DNA from: Clostridiaceae bacterium
GTDB lineage: Bacteria > Bacillota > Clostridia > Lachnospirales > Lachnospiraceae
NCBI GenBank assembly: GCA_009911065.1
Contig: QXWR01000045.1
Location: 1-37,662, forward strand
Length of the DNA stretch: 37,662 nt
Direction of reading: 5' to 3'
In this document: positions 24,375 to 31,604 of the stretch, in pieces
Layout of the letters: each line of letters begins with the position of its first letter
Numbering within the stretch: position 1 is the stretch's first letter
Made by a program: the position numbers and the translations under genes
Notes under the pieces: generated by a model
What the model was told of the DNA's origin: nothing
What the model saw: the letters and a program-made list of their open reading frames with translations, nothing else
Database searches by the model: none

Positions 24375-25844
24375 ATGCGTAAGTTACAGATTTTGACGGT
24401 TATTTTGTTTTCCTTGGTTCTTTTCCTTCCCATTGTAACATTCAATTTTGAAAAAGAGGCGGCATCTGAAATTGACAACCGGATGCTGGCAGAAAATCCA
24501 TTTACTAATGGAATTGGAATAAATGGAGATAGGACTGCTGCTGTAGAGAATTATATTAATGATCGGATTGGTTTGCGGGATGAAATGATTTTGGCTTATA
24601 CGGTTCTGAATGACCGTATTTTTGGAAAAATGGTTCATCCGTCTTATACTTATGGAAAGAACGGATATGTGTTTGGCAGCGGATTTCATAAAATAGAATA
24701 TGGAGAATACCATAAAATATTTGCAGAGATGGTAAGCCAGATTCAGGAATACTGTGAGTCCCGTTCCGTACCTTTTCTTTTTGTGCTGAATCCGGAGAAG
24801 GCTGCTGTGTTATCCGAGTATTTGCCGTCTGGAATTGAATACGACCATAGCTGGATAGAGTTGTTTTTACAGGATTTGGACAGGAGAGGTGTGCATTATG
24901 TTGATAATACCATTCTTTTACGGGAGAAAACCCAGGAAGGAGAACAGGTCTATAACGTTAAGTATGATGCAGGTCATTGGAATGATTTGGGGGCTTATTA
25001 TGGAACAAACAATATCTTAAACACTTTATCGAAACGAATGCCAAATATCCATGTAAATACACAGGAAGACATCGAAATTGGAGAGAGCCTGAAAACTTCG
25101 CTGCTGGTATCCAGATTTCCGATTCATGAGCTGGTGCCACAGATAACGCTGCACACAAACTATGAAAATATTGGGGAGAAATATAAAAAAGAGCTTGTGC
25201 TGGACAGTCAATTTTCCGGATTTGGCTATTACATTAATGAAGAAAGAAAAGAAGCGGGAGCGCCTCGTGTACTGGTTTTTCAGGGAAGCTATATGAATGG
25301 ATTGGGTTCTAAGTATTTGCTGAATAGTTTTGGCGAATATATTTCCATTCACGATTATCAGAATGTGATCAATTTTCCTTATTATTTTAATATTTTTAAA
25401 CCGGAATGTGTTGTTTTTGAGGTTGCAGATTATACGTTTAGTGACAAATATTTTGATTCGGAACGAATGAAAGCAATGAGATTGAATCCAAATCCGGACT
25501 TCTATCTGAAACAGGAAAATTTGGGGGAAAATAGAGAAGCATTGGTCAGGAAAGATTATACAGAGACAAATGGAGACAAAAACCAGAGAGAAAGGAAAGA
25601 AGAGGGGAAAATCGAGATTAAAAATGTAAGTCTGGAAGATTTGAATGTGAAAGAGGGGGAAACGTTGACTCATATTGTCTGGAATAGCTCGCAAGAAGGG
25701 TATGGGTGGCTGAAGCTGGGGAAAGATTTTTATGACTTTTCAAAGACGGAATCTGGATATGAGACAACAGTTTTGACGGAGGATTATAAAGCGAATGGAA
25801 AAACAATGGGGATTGTTGTGTTGGAAGGCGGAAATAACCAATAG
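24375..25844 (+). CDS. DHHW/AlgJ-like acetylation partner protein
   Basis: The 489-residue protein has an N-terminal signal/anchor (LQILTVILFSLVLFLPIV, about residues 4-22) and then an SGNH-like domain: FVLNPEKAAVL, and DAGHWND at about 198-204, the Asp-x-x-His-Trp-Asn signature of AlgX/AlgJ-like and DHHW family proteins. It should finish O-acetylation of the glycan outside the cell, using acetyl groups passed by the MBOAT protein encoded 12 bases upstream. The C-terminus ends EGGNNQ, but a downstream copy of the last 113 bases continues 26 codons further, so this end may be truncated. It is the last gene of the operon. Confidence 0.85.
   Translation: MRKLQILTVILFSLVLFLPIVTFNFEKEAASEIDNRMLAENPFTNGIGINGDRTAAVENYINDRIGLRDEMILAYTVLNDRIFGKMVHPSYTYGKNGYVFGSGFHKIEYGEYHKIFAEMVSQIQEYCESRSVPFLFVLNPEKAAVLSEYLPSGIEYDHSWIELFLQDLDRRGVHYVDNTILLREKTQEGEQVYNVKYDAGHWNDLGAYYGTNNILNTLSKRMPNIHVNTQEDIEIGESLKTSLLVSRFPIHELVPQITLHTNYENIGEKYKKELVLDSQFSGFGYYINEERKEAGAPRVLVFQGSYMNGLGSKYLLNSFGEYISIHDYQNVINFPYYFNIFKPECVVFEVADYTFSDKYFDSERMKAMRLNPNPDFYLKQENLGENREALVRKDYTETNGDKNQRERKEEGKIEIKNVSLEDLNVKEGETLTHIVWNSSQEGYGWLKLGKDFYDFSKTESGYETTVLTEDYKANGKTMGIVVLEGGNNQ
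25722..25834 (+). repeat. Direct repeat, copy 1 (3' end of the DHHW gene)
   Basis: 113 bases that recur at 26189-26301 with five mismatches that I counted by eye. It lies inside the coding region, ending nine bases before the stop codon begins. Confidence 0.9.
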
Positions 25845-25863
25845 GTAAATGATAATGAGCCGC

Positions 25864-25892
25864 TTGCAAAATAAGCGGCTCTGATGTATAAT
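25864..25892 (+). promoter_or_regulatory. Sigma-A-type promoter for putative antisense RNA
   Basis: TTGCAA (25864-25869), 17-base spacer, TATAAT (25887-25892). A 9-bp inverted repeat (GAGCCGCTT at 25857-25865 and AAGCGGCTC at 25873-25881) overlaps the -35 and spacer and could be the operon's weak terminator or an operator. Confidence 0.65.
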
Positions 25893-25898
25893 CTACTT

Positions 25899-26004
25899 AG
25901 AAAGGTTTATCGGACACGAGTTCCGATCTGCCCTCAGTAAAATTTTAGCTAATGAAAGAAATAAGCGTCCAACTTTCTCAGGGTCGGGATGCTTATTTCT
26001 TTTT
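25899..26004 (+). ncRNA. Putative antitoxin RNA of a type I toxin-antitoxin pair
   Basis: A start near 25899 is expected from the promoter at 25864-25892. The RNA would end at the hairpin at 25956-26004, whose right arm runs into TTTTT. It is convergent with, and overlaps, the 3' part of the small toxin mRNA on the other strand, as in TxpA/RatA-type systems. No coding frame is evident. Ends are inferred, not measured. Confidence 0.55.
25956..26004 (+). terminator. Bidirectional terminator shared by toxin mRNA and antisense RNA
   Basis: AAGAAATAAGCGTCC (25956-25970) pairs with GGGATGCTTATTTCTT (25986-26001) with a G-T wobble, followed by T-rich sequence on each strand. Confidence 0.8.
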
Positions 26005-26073
26005 ATGATTGTCTATGTAAGACAGAGCCGCGAAAATAACAAGCAATAATGTTAAAACTTCCATCACGCTCAT
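25993..26073 (-). CDS. 26-residue holin-like toxin (type I toxin-antitoxin)
   Basis: On the minus strand, ATG at 26073-26071 opens a frame of 26 codons, MSVMEVLTLLLVIFAALSYI then DNHKKK, ending at TAA 25995-25993. It is one hydrophobic helix with a charged Lys-rich tail, the pattern of the short holin-like toxins of Firmicutes (TxpA/BsrG-like). A purine-rich GAGGGTGGTG precedes the start, as is usual for this group. A minus-strand promoter at 26153-26181 and a terminator at 25956-26004 frame the gene, and a plus-strand antisense RNA promoter is present. It would act by inserting in the membrane when the antisense RNA is lost. Confidence 0.8.
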   Translation of the reverse strand: MSVMEVLTLLLVIFAALSYIDNHKKK

Positions 26074-26152
26074 GGGCACCACCCTCTTTCGTAAGACTAG
26101 AGGGCATCGATCAGAAAATCACATCCTGCTTTCTATTCAATTATACGATCCC

Positions 26153-26181
26153 ATTGTAGCATAAATACAAGTATTTCTCAA
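26153..26181 (-). promoter_or_regulatory. Sigma-A-type promoter for the small toxin
   Basis: Read on the minus strand: TTGAGA (26181-26176), 17-base spacer, TACAAT (26158-26153). This leaves a leader of about 70 bases before the toxin ATG. Confidence 0.7.
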
Positions 26182-26188
26182 TTAAAAT

Positions 26189-26380
26189 AAAGATTTTTAT
26201 GACTTTTCAAAGACGGAATCTGGATATGAGACAACCGTTTTGACGGAGGATTACAAAGCGAATGAAAAAACAATGGAAATTGTTGTGTTGGAAGGCGGAA
26301 ACGAAATAACGGATGAACTGGGATTGACAGTCACAATAGAATCAGTTAAAATAAATTCGAAAGCAAGACGGTTGCTTTAA
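26189..26380 (+). pseudogene. Detached C-terminal end of a DHHW-family gene (direct repeat, copy 2)
   Basis: The first 113 bases repeat 25722-25834. The frame then runs on past the point where the intact gene stops, encoding NEITDELGLTVTIESVKINS and a few more residues to TAA at 26378-26380. There is no start codon context, so it is not a gene by itself. It looks like the original 3' end of the DHHW gene, separated by the toxin cassette, or the last trace of a deleted paralogue. Confidence 0.8.
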
Positions 26381-26401
26381 AATTATAGAACTAAAAGAAG
26401 G

Positions 26402-26438
26402 AATCGTTGGCTTTTCGCCAGAACGATTATTTTTTTGC
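26402..26438 (+). terminator. Rho-independent terminator
   Basis: AATCGTT and AACGATT enclose GGCTTTTCGCCAG, itself able to pair (GGC/GCC), and are followed by ATTTTTTTG. It would end transcription coming from the polysaccharide operon. Confidence 0.8.
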
Positions 26439-26449
26439 GTTTTTTTGTT

Positions 26450-26480
26450 TTGGCAGCAGCAAACAAAAGTTTGTTATAAT
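26450..26480 (+). promoter_or_regulatory. Probable promoter of the wbpE-like gene
   Basis: TTGGCA (26450-26455) and TATAAT (26475-26480) with a long 19-base spacer; a good -10 with a weak -35 arrangement. The terminator just upstream implies independent transcription. Confidence 0.5.
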
Positions 26481-26516
26481 TCAGACGAGAAATGAACCAT
26501 TCAGGAGATAGAGATT

Positions 26517-27641
26517 ATGGAATTTAGAGATTTAAAAAAACAATATGATACTTTAAAAACAGCCATTGACTCTTCGATTCAAAGTGTAATTGACCAGGGA
26601 ACTTTTATCAGCGGGCCGCAGGTGCGGCAGCTGGAAGAAGAACTGGCAGCTTATACAGGAACAAAGCACTGCATTGCCTGCGGCAACGGTACAGATGCCC
26701 TTTCTATGGCTCTTATGGCTTGGAGTATTCAGGAGGGAGATGCTGTATTTGTTCCTGATTTTACATTTTTTGCCACAGGAGAGGTGGTTTCTTTTGAAGG
26801 AGCTACACCGGTTTTTGTGGATGTGGACAAGGACACCCTTAATATGGACCCAGTCAGACTGGAGGAAGCAATCCAATCTGTACTTTCCGAGGGCAAATTA
26901 ACTCCTAGAGTGATTATCCCTGTAGATTTATTTGGACTTCCTGCCCCTTATCCTCAGATTCGCAAAATAGCAGATGAGTATGGATTGAAGGTTTTGGAGG
27001 ATGGGGCACAGGGATTTGGCGGAATGTTAAAAGGACAGCGGGCATGTTCTTTTGGCGATATTTCTACAACTTCTTTTTTTCCTGCCAAACCCCTGGGATG
27101 TTATGGAGACGGAGGGGCAATTTTTACAAATGATGATGATGTGGCAGAATATTTAAGATCGATACAGGTTCATGGAAAAGGAAGCTACAAATATGAGAAT
27201 ATCCGGGTGGGATGGAATTCCAGGCTGGATACGATTCAGGCGGCTGTTTTACTTCCCAAGCTGAAGGCATTTCAGGACTATGAGCTGGAAAAAGTAAATC
27301 TTGCAGCTGAAATGTATTATGAATTGTTAAAGGATATGGTAAAGGTGCCATGTATACCAGAGGAATATTATTCAAGCTGGGCGCAATATACAATACAGCT
27401 GAAAAATCAGGCGGATCGGGACGGATTGCAGTCTTTTCTGAAGCAGGCGGGGATTCCTACCATGATTTATTATCCGATTCCCATGGACAAGCAGAAAGCT
27501 TTTGATGGGATAAAGAAGTATCAGGAATGTCCGGTGACAGAGAAGCTTTGTCAGACGGTTTTATCATTGCCGATTCATCCTTATATGGAGGATGCCAGTA
27601 TTAAGCTGGTTGTAGATACCATAAAGAATTATTTTTCTTAG
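26517..27641 (+). CDS. wbpE: DegT-family aminotransferase, WbpE type
   Basis: The 374-residue PLP enzyme starts MEFRDLKKQYDTLKTAID with SGPQV following, closely patterned on WbpE/WlbC. It holds CGNGTDAL, FTFFATGEVV, EDGAQGFGG and SFFPAKPLGCYGDGGA, with the PLP-binding Lys191 in FFPAK. WbpE converts the 3-keto sugar made by WbpB to the 3-amino sugar acetylated by WbpD. That step has no other complete candidate in the window. It has its own promoter, an AGGAG at 26503-26507 and a terminator, so it is expressed apart from the main operon. An alternative role in another 3-amino sugar pathway is possible. Confidence 0.87.
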   Translation: MEFRDLKKQYDTLKTAIDSSIQSVIDQGTFISGPQVRQLEEELAAYTGTKHCIACGNGTDALSMALMAWSIQEGDAVFVPDFTFFATGEVVSFEGATPVFVDVDKDTLNMDPVRLEEAIQSVLSEGKLTPRVIIPVDLFGLPAPYPQIRKIADEYGLKVLEDGAQGFGGMLKGQRACSFGDISTTSFFPAKPLGCYGDGGAIFTNDDDVAEYLRSIQVHGKGSYKYENIRVGWNSRLDTIQAAVLLPKLKAFQDYELEKVNLAAEMYYELLKDMVKVPCIPEEYYSSWAQYTIQLKNQADRDGLQSFLKQAGIPTMIYYPIPMDKQKAFDGIKKYQECPVTEKLCQTVLSLPIHPYMEDASIKLVVDTIKNYFS

Positions 27642-27699
27642 GCTGTTTTTTGCAATGGGATTGATATACATATCTGAAAGATAAAAATGCCGCAAATAT

Positions 27700-27745
27700 A
27701 TAGCCGGATGGTTTTGAATCAGGAAAATCGTTCGGCTATTTTTAT
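27700..27745 (+). terminator. Terminator downstream of the wbpE-like gene
   Basis: ATAGCCG (27700-27706) pairs with CGGCTAT (27733-27739) and is followed by a T run. Confidence 0.7.
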
Positions 27746-27841
27746 ACACGGAGTTTCACCTGCTACCCATAAAATGACGCAGGACAAATAAAAAACGGCT
27801 TGCCCTGCTGTCTGATACTTCAAGATGAATGCAATGATGTA

Positions 27842-28006
27842 CTAGTGTTCCATCCGGACAGAAATCGAAGTCGTGAGCGGTCTGTCACGCACCATTGTGT
27901 CGTTAAAATTTCTAGTTGATGGCCCACATCGCCGTCGAAATTTTGCCTAGCACTGGCACGTACCAAACCGCTCACAACTCCATTTTCTATCCAGATGGAA
28001 CACTAG
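27842..28006. mobile_element. Palindromic MITE-like element
   Basis: The ends are inverted repeats: TGTTCCATC(C/T)GGA at 27846 and its complement ending at 28002, each flanked by CTAG, which may be a target duplication but is itself palindromic. The pairing continues with mismatches (GTGAGCGGT / ACCGCTCAC) to a centre flanked by AAAATTTC and GAAATTTT, so the whole 157-base core can fold as one long imperfect hairpin. It has no coding frame of interest. No transposase is in the window, so it would be mobilised from elsewhere. The remaining bases of 27642-28060 show no gene. Confidence 0.7.
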
Positions 28007-28060
28007 AGTGTGTCTGAAAAAATACTTTCTGTCAAATATATCGCAAAGCAGGACAGGTGT

Positions 28061-28474
28061 TCATTTTTTGCCGGACATAGGTATTTGCAGATAGTCAATC
28101 AGGGCAGCTTCCAAAAGCCGGGAATAGTTTACCTTTTGTTCTTCTGCAATCCTTTTCAGCCATGCTGGGAGAGTGATATTTGTCTTAATGCGTTCGTTGT
28201 CACGTTTTGTCCTATAAAGGTCAGGATGGATTGTGATTGGCATAACAACCATGCCTTCGATTTCAACTTTTGGGAGTGAGAGCGAAGGTGTCGGGATTTC
28301 GTCTCCATCCTGTTCCAGACCGTAAACATGCAGGCTTGCTGCTTCAGCAGCCATCTGTCCTGCATGTGCGAGATTGTCACCATAGCTGAAACATCCAGGG
28401 AGGTCAGGGAATGAAATACCATAACTGCCATCTTCACCAGGTTCCAATACCGCCAAATAGGTCATGCTTAACAT
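28061..28474 (-). CDS. hicB: HicB-family antitoxin
   Basis: The preferred start is the ATG at 28474 on the minus strand, with AAGGAG a few bases before it, giving 137 residues. The N-terminal domain has YLAVLEPGEDGSYGISFPDL, then PGCFSYGD and AAEAASLHVYGLE, the HicB partial RNase-H-like fold that binds HicA. The C-terminal part, NITLPAWLKRIAEEQKVNYS and LLEAALIDYL, is a ribbon-helix-helix DNA-binding segment for autoregulation. It lies 50 bases downstream of hicA. Confidence 0.93.
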   Translation of the reverse strand: MLSMTYLAVLEPGEDGSYGISFPDLPGCFSYGDNLAHAGQMAAEAASLHVYGLEQDGDEIPTPSLSLPKVEIEGMVVMPITIHPDLYRTKRDNERIKTNITLPAWLKRIAEEQKVNYSRLLEAALIDYLQIPMSGKK

Positions 28475-28524
28475 AGTTTTTTGCTCCTTTCCATAACATA
28501 AATAACGTTGCAGGTATGGGGCTG

Positions 28525-28707
28525 TTAAAGCCCTGACTGCTTCCATATTTTATTGAGAGTTCCCGGAGGTATATCCTTTTTGCCATGTATTGCAACAGTT
28601 ACTTTTCCGGGTTTTGAGGGGTGTTTAAGCTGTATGTGCGAGCCTTCCTGGTCAACTTCATACCATCCATCTTTATGAAGAATCTTTAGTACCTCCCGTG
28701 CTGTCAT
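28525..28707 (-). CDS. hicA: HicA-family toxin (mRNA interferase)
   Basis: The 60-residue protein has the full HicA pattern: a start with REVLKILHKDGWYEVDQ, the catalytic GSHIQLKHP with the key His, and GKVTVAIHGKKDIPPGTLNKI. It cleaves mRNA during translation when HicB is degraded. AAGGAGG lies a few bases before the ATG. It is the first gene of a two-gene operon with hicB, the usual order for this family. Confidence 0.95.
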   Translation of the reverse strand: MTAREVLKILHKDGWYEVDQEGSHIQLKHPSKPGKVTVAIHGKKDIPPGTLNKIWKQSGL

Positions 28708-28730
28708 GTCTTAACCTCCTTGTATTATAT

Positions 28731-28759
28731 ATTATATTCCTATTTTGTGCTTATATCAA
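28731..28759 (-). promoter_or_regulatory. Promoter of hicAB
   Basis: Read on the minus strand: TTGATA (28759-28754), 17-base spacer, TATAAT (28736-28731). The -10 lies 23 bases from the hicA start. The 28708-29036 interval has no gene; it holds this promoter, the ylxM promoter and the palindrome at 28965. Confidence 0.7.
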
Positions 28760-28964
28760 CAAATTTGTGCATAAAATGTGCGTATAATTCAAAAGGATTT
28801 GGATAGATAGCAGACACACCTAGCGGCAGGATATAAAAATCCTCACAAATTTGTTTTATGTAGATGATTATGAGAATATCAGGGGGCATATATCCGGCTT
28901 TTTTGTTCATGAATATATCCACGAATGTATGTAATAAACAGAGATACCGCCAGACGAAACCACA

Positions 28965-28978
28965 CGAACAAAAGTTCG
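28965..28978. promoter_or_regulatory. Possible LexA/DinR-like box
   Basis: CGAACAAAAGTTCG fits the GAAC-N4-GTTC core of Gram-positive LexA boxes and is a perfect inverted repeat in its arms. It lies 14 bases upstream of the -35 of the ylxM promoter. It could equally be a chance palindrome. Confidence 0.35.
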
Positions 28979-28992
28979 TAAAGAAAAAACAC

Positions 28993-29021
28993 TTGACACC
29001 AATCCGTTTTTCCGGTATGAT
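28993..29021 (+). promoter_or_regulatory. Promoter of ylxM-ffh
   Basis: TTGACA (28993-28998), 17-base spacer, TATGAT (29016-29021), with the ylxM ATG 15 bases beyond, so the leader is very short. Confidence 0.8.
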
Positions 29022-29036
29022 AGGGCAGGTGATGTT

Positions 29037-29378
29037 ATGGAAAGCATTGTTAAGCAAAGTCTTCTGTATGATTTTTATGGGGAGCTTTTGACTGAGCACC
29101 AGCGGGCTGTGTATGAGGATGTCGTATTTTGTGATCTTTCTCTGGGAGAGGTAGCCCAGGAGCGAGGAATTAGCCGACAAGGAGTCCATGATTTAATTCG
29201 GCGGTGCGACCGGATATTAGATGGGTATGAAGAGAAGCTTCATTTGGTCAGTAAGTTTCAGAAGACGCGAGAGATGGTGGAAGAGATTTTGCAGAAGCTG
29301 CAGGCATTTCGGGAGACGAAAGATGAGGCGCTGATTAAGCAGATTGAGCAAATATCCATGGATATTATGGAGCTGTAA
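29037..29378 (+). CDS. ylxM: YlxM-family helix-turn-helix protein (SRP-associated)
   Basis: The 113-residue protein has the UPF0122/YlxM sequence: LLYDFYGELLTEHQRAVYE, then a sigma-like helix-turn-helix, DLSLGEVAQERGISRQGVHD, and a helical C-terminus. It is linked to the signal recognition particle gene ffh throughout Firmicutes and sits 15 bases upstream of it here. Its exact role is not settled; streptococcal YlxM affects SRP GTPase activity. Confidence 0.93.
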   Translation: MESIVKQSLLYDFYGELLTEHQRAVYEDVVFCDLSLGEVAQERGISRQGVHDLIRRCDRILDGYEEKLHLVSKFQKTREMVEEILQKLQAFRETKDEALIKQIEQISMDIMEL

Positions 29379-29393
29379 AGCAGGAGGATTTGT

Positions 29394-30755
29394 ATGGCTT
29401 TTGAAAGCTTATCCGATAAATTGCAGAATGTATTTAAGAGTCTGCGGGGGAAGGGGCGGCTGACAGAAGCAGATGTAAAAAGCGCTCTGAAAGAAGTGAA
29501 GATGGCTCTTTTGGAGGCGGACGTCAGCTTCAAGGTGGTCAAGCAGTTTATAAGCTCTGTACAGGAGAAAGCTGTGGGGGAGGAAGTGCTGGGTTCATTA
29601 CAGCCAGGGCAGATGGTGGTCAAGATTGTCCACGAATCTCTGATTCAGCTTATGGGTTCAGAGACCACGGAGATCGCTTTGAAACCGGCCAGTGAGATTA
29701 CCATAGTGATGATGGCTGGCTTACAGGGTGCAGGTAAGACTACCACCACGGCAAAGATAGCAGGAAAGTTAAAGGCCAAAGGGCGGAAGCCTTTGCTGGC
29801 AGCCTGCGATGTGTACCGCCCTGCTGCGATTCAGCAGCTGCAGATCAATGGAGAGCGCCAGGGCGTTCCCGTGTTTGCCATGGGTGAGCATCAAGACCCG
29901 GTGAATATTGCCAAGGCTTCCGTAGAACATGCAGTTAAGAATGGTTATAATGTTGTGATTCTGGATACAGCAGGCCGCCTTCATGTGGATGAAGACATGA
30001 TGGAGGAGTTGGTGCGAATCCGGGATGCAGTCCATGTGGACCAGACCATTTTGGTGGTGGATGCTATGACTGGTCAGGATGCAGTGAATGTTGCTTCCAT
30101 GTTCCAGGAAAAGGTAGGAATTGACGGAGTGATTCTGACCAAGCTGGACGGTGACACCAGAGGCGGCGCGGCCCTTTCCATACGCTCTGTTACAGGCAAA
30201 CCGATTTTGTATATTGGTATGGGAGAAAAGCTATCGGATTTGGAACAGTTTTACCCGGATCGAATGGCATCCCGGATTCTTGGAATGGGAGATGTGCTGA
30301 CTCTGATTGAAAAGGCCGAGTTGGAACTGGATGAAGAAAAGGCCAAAGAGATGAGCCAGAAACTTCGCAAAGCGGAGTTTGACTATAATGATTTTCTGGA
30401 ACAGATGCGCCAGATTAAAAAAATGGGCGGTTTGGGCGGCATTATGAGTATGCTGCCAGGGATGGGACAGTTAAAAGGCGGCATTCCAGAGGTGGACGAA
30501 TCTGCCATGGACCGGGTGGAAGCCATTATTTTGTCTATGACAAAGGAGGAACGGGCCAATCCGGCGCTGATGAATCCTTCCCGGAAGCAGAGGATTGCTA
30601 GAGGAGCTGGTGTGGATATCAGCGAGGTGAACCGGATTGTCAAACAGTTTGACCAGATGAAGAAGATGATGAAGCAGATTCCTGGTATGATGGGCGGCAA
30701 GAAGGGAAGAGGCGGCCTGGGTGGTATGTTTGGCAAGATGAAGATGCCCTTTTAG
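29394..30755 (+). CDS. ffh: Signal recognition particle protein Ffh
   Basis: The 453-residue GTPase binds signal peptides of nascent membrane proteins with 4.5S/6S RNA. It begins MAFESLSDKLQNVFKSL (N domain). The G domain shows GLQGAGKT (109-116), DTAGR, and TKLDGDTRGGAAL. The methionine-rich M domain follows, ending with MMKQIPGMMGGKKGRGGLGG. GGAGG precedes the ATG. Length and all motifs are normal. Confidence 0.98.
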   Translation: MAFESLSDKLQNVFKSLRGKGRLTEADVKSALKEVKMALLEADVSFKVVKQFISSVQEKAVGEEVLGSLQPGQMVVKIVHESLIQLMGSETTEIALKPASEITIVMMAGLQGAGKTTTTAKIAGKLKAKGRKPLLAACDVYRPAAIQQLQINGERQGVPVFAMGEHQDPVNIAKASVEHAVKNGYNVVILDTAGRLHVDEDMMEELVRIRDAVHVDQTILVVDAMTGQDAVNVASMFQEKVGIDGVILTKLDGDTRGGAALSIRSVTGKPILYIGMGEKLSDLEQFYPDRMASRILGMGDVLTLIEKAELELDEEKAKEMSQKLRKAEFDYNDFLEQMRQIKKMGGLGGIMSMLPGMGQLKGGIPEVDESAMDRVEAIILSMTKEERANPALMNPSRKQRIARGAGVDISEVNRIVKQFDQMKKMMKQIPGMMGGKKGRGGLGGMFGKMKMPF

Positions 30756-30913
30756 CAAACAAGACTGAGTGAACCAGATAACAGTACGGCGTTTTTGCAG
30801 AAAGCGGATTTTGCGCAGAAAAGCACGTATTTGTTAATAGAGAACAGCCGCAGATGGGCTTTGGCCCGAAAGACGGCGGCATAATTTTAGTACAGATTAA
30901 GGAGGTGAATGAC

Positions 30914-31153
30914 ATGGCAGTGAAAATGAGACTGAAAAGAATGGGTGCAAAAAAGAAACCTTTCTATAGAATCGTTGTTGCAGATTCCAGATCCCCCAGA
31001 GATGGCAGATTCATTGAGGAGATTGGTACTTACGATCCCAATCAGGAGCCGAGTGCAATCAAGTTTAATGAAGAAGCGACCAAGAAATGGCTGGCCAATG
31101 GCGCTCAGCCTACGGATCGCGTAGCTAAGCTTTTGAAAACTGCGGGCATCTAA
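30914..31153 (+). CDS. rpsP: 30S ribosomal protein S16
   Basis: ATG 30914 follows AAGGAGGTG; the 79-residue protein begins MAVKMRLKRMGAKKKPFYRI with VVADSRSPRDGRFIEEIGTY following, unmistakable S16. The 158 bases between ffh and rpsP have no gene but hold a GC-rich foldable segment (GGGC/GCCC with flanking GCCGC/GGCGGC around 30848-30885) that may be a leader structure. Confidence 0.98.
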   Translation: MAVKMRLKRMGAKKKPFYRIVVADSRSPRDGRFIEEIGTYDPNQEPSAIKFNEEATKKWLANGAQPTDRVAKLLKTAGI

Positions 31154-31205
31154 TATGGCCTTTCATTCGTGGTGATGCGTCCCTGGTGGCGCATGGAGGT
31201 TTACT

Positions 31206-31433
31206 ATGAAGGAATTAGTAGAGGTAATTGCAAAAGCGTTAGTGGAAAACCCGGATGAAGTAGTTGTGACGGAAACCGAAAAAGAGGGTGAGACTCTCAT
31301 TGAATTGAAAGTGGCGCCTTCGGATATGGGAAAGGTCATTGGCAAGCAGGGACGTATTGCAAAAGCGATTCGTTCGGTTGTCAAAGCAGCTGCTTCGAAA
31401 GAAGACAAAAAGGTTGTTGTGGATATTCAATAG
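31206..31433 (+). CDS. khpA: KH-domain RNA-binding protein KhpA (YlqC)
   Basis: The 75-residue protein is one KH domain, with the GXXG loop in DMGKVIGKQGRIAKAIRSVV. KhpA works with KhpB/EloR in RNA binding linked to cell growth in Firmicutes. Location between rpsP and rimM is typical. GGAGG precedes the start. Confidence 0.96.
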   Translation: MKELVEVIAKALVENPDEVVVTETEKEGETLIELKVAPSDMGKVIGKQGRIAKAIRSVVKAAASKEDKKVVVDIQ

Positions 31434-31440
31434 CCGCTAC

Positions 31441-31477
31441 AGGCTGTCGTCTGGCATATGCAGGCGGCAGCCTTTTT
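31441..31477 (+). terminator. Terminator or attenuator between khpA and rimM
   Basis: AGGCTGTCGTCTG (31441-31453) pairs with CAGGCGGCAGCCT (31461-31473) through G-U wobbles and is followed by five T. It would uncouple rpsP-khpA from rimM-trmD, at least partly. Confidence 0.8.
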
Positions 31478-31604
31478 CAGTGGGTCAGGTTTGAGGGCAA
31501 AAAACAAGTTAAAGAGCAAACGATCAGGCTTAAAAGCAAGAGAATCGGTTGAAAATAGAGATATAGAAATAAAGACATATGGAATGAAAGAAATGAGGTT
31601 TTTT

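Noticed and set aside
25026..25694. 222-codon open frame on the minus strand
   Set aside because: Lies wholly within the DHHW gene on the other strand, has Ile/Phe-rich composition typical of an antisense shadow, and has no start signals.
27842..28006. CRISPR repeat or attC site
   Set aside because: There is a single large inverted repeat, with no regularly spaced direct repeats and no integrase gene.
28740..29189. 149-codon minus-strand frame upstream of hicA
   Set aside because: It overlaps ylxM and its promoter, and its sequence resembles no family; the region is better explained as a divergent intergenic region.
31458..31604. Long N-terminal extension of RimM
   Set aside because: The upstream in-frame ATG lies inside the terminator hairpin and has no ribosome binding site; the 170-residue form has normal length and good signals.
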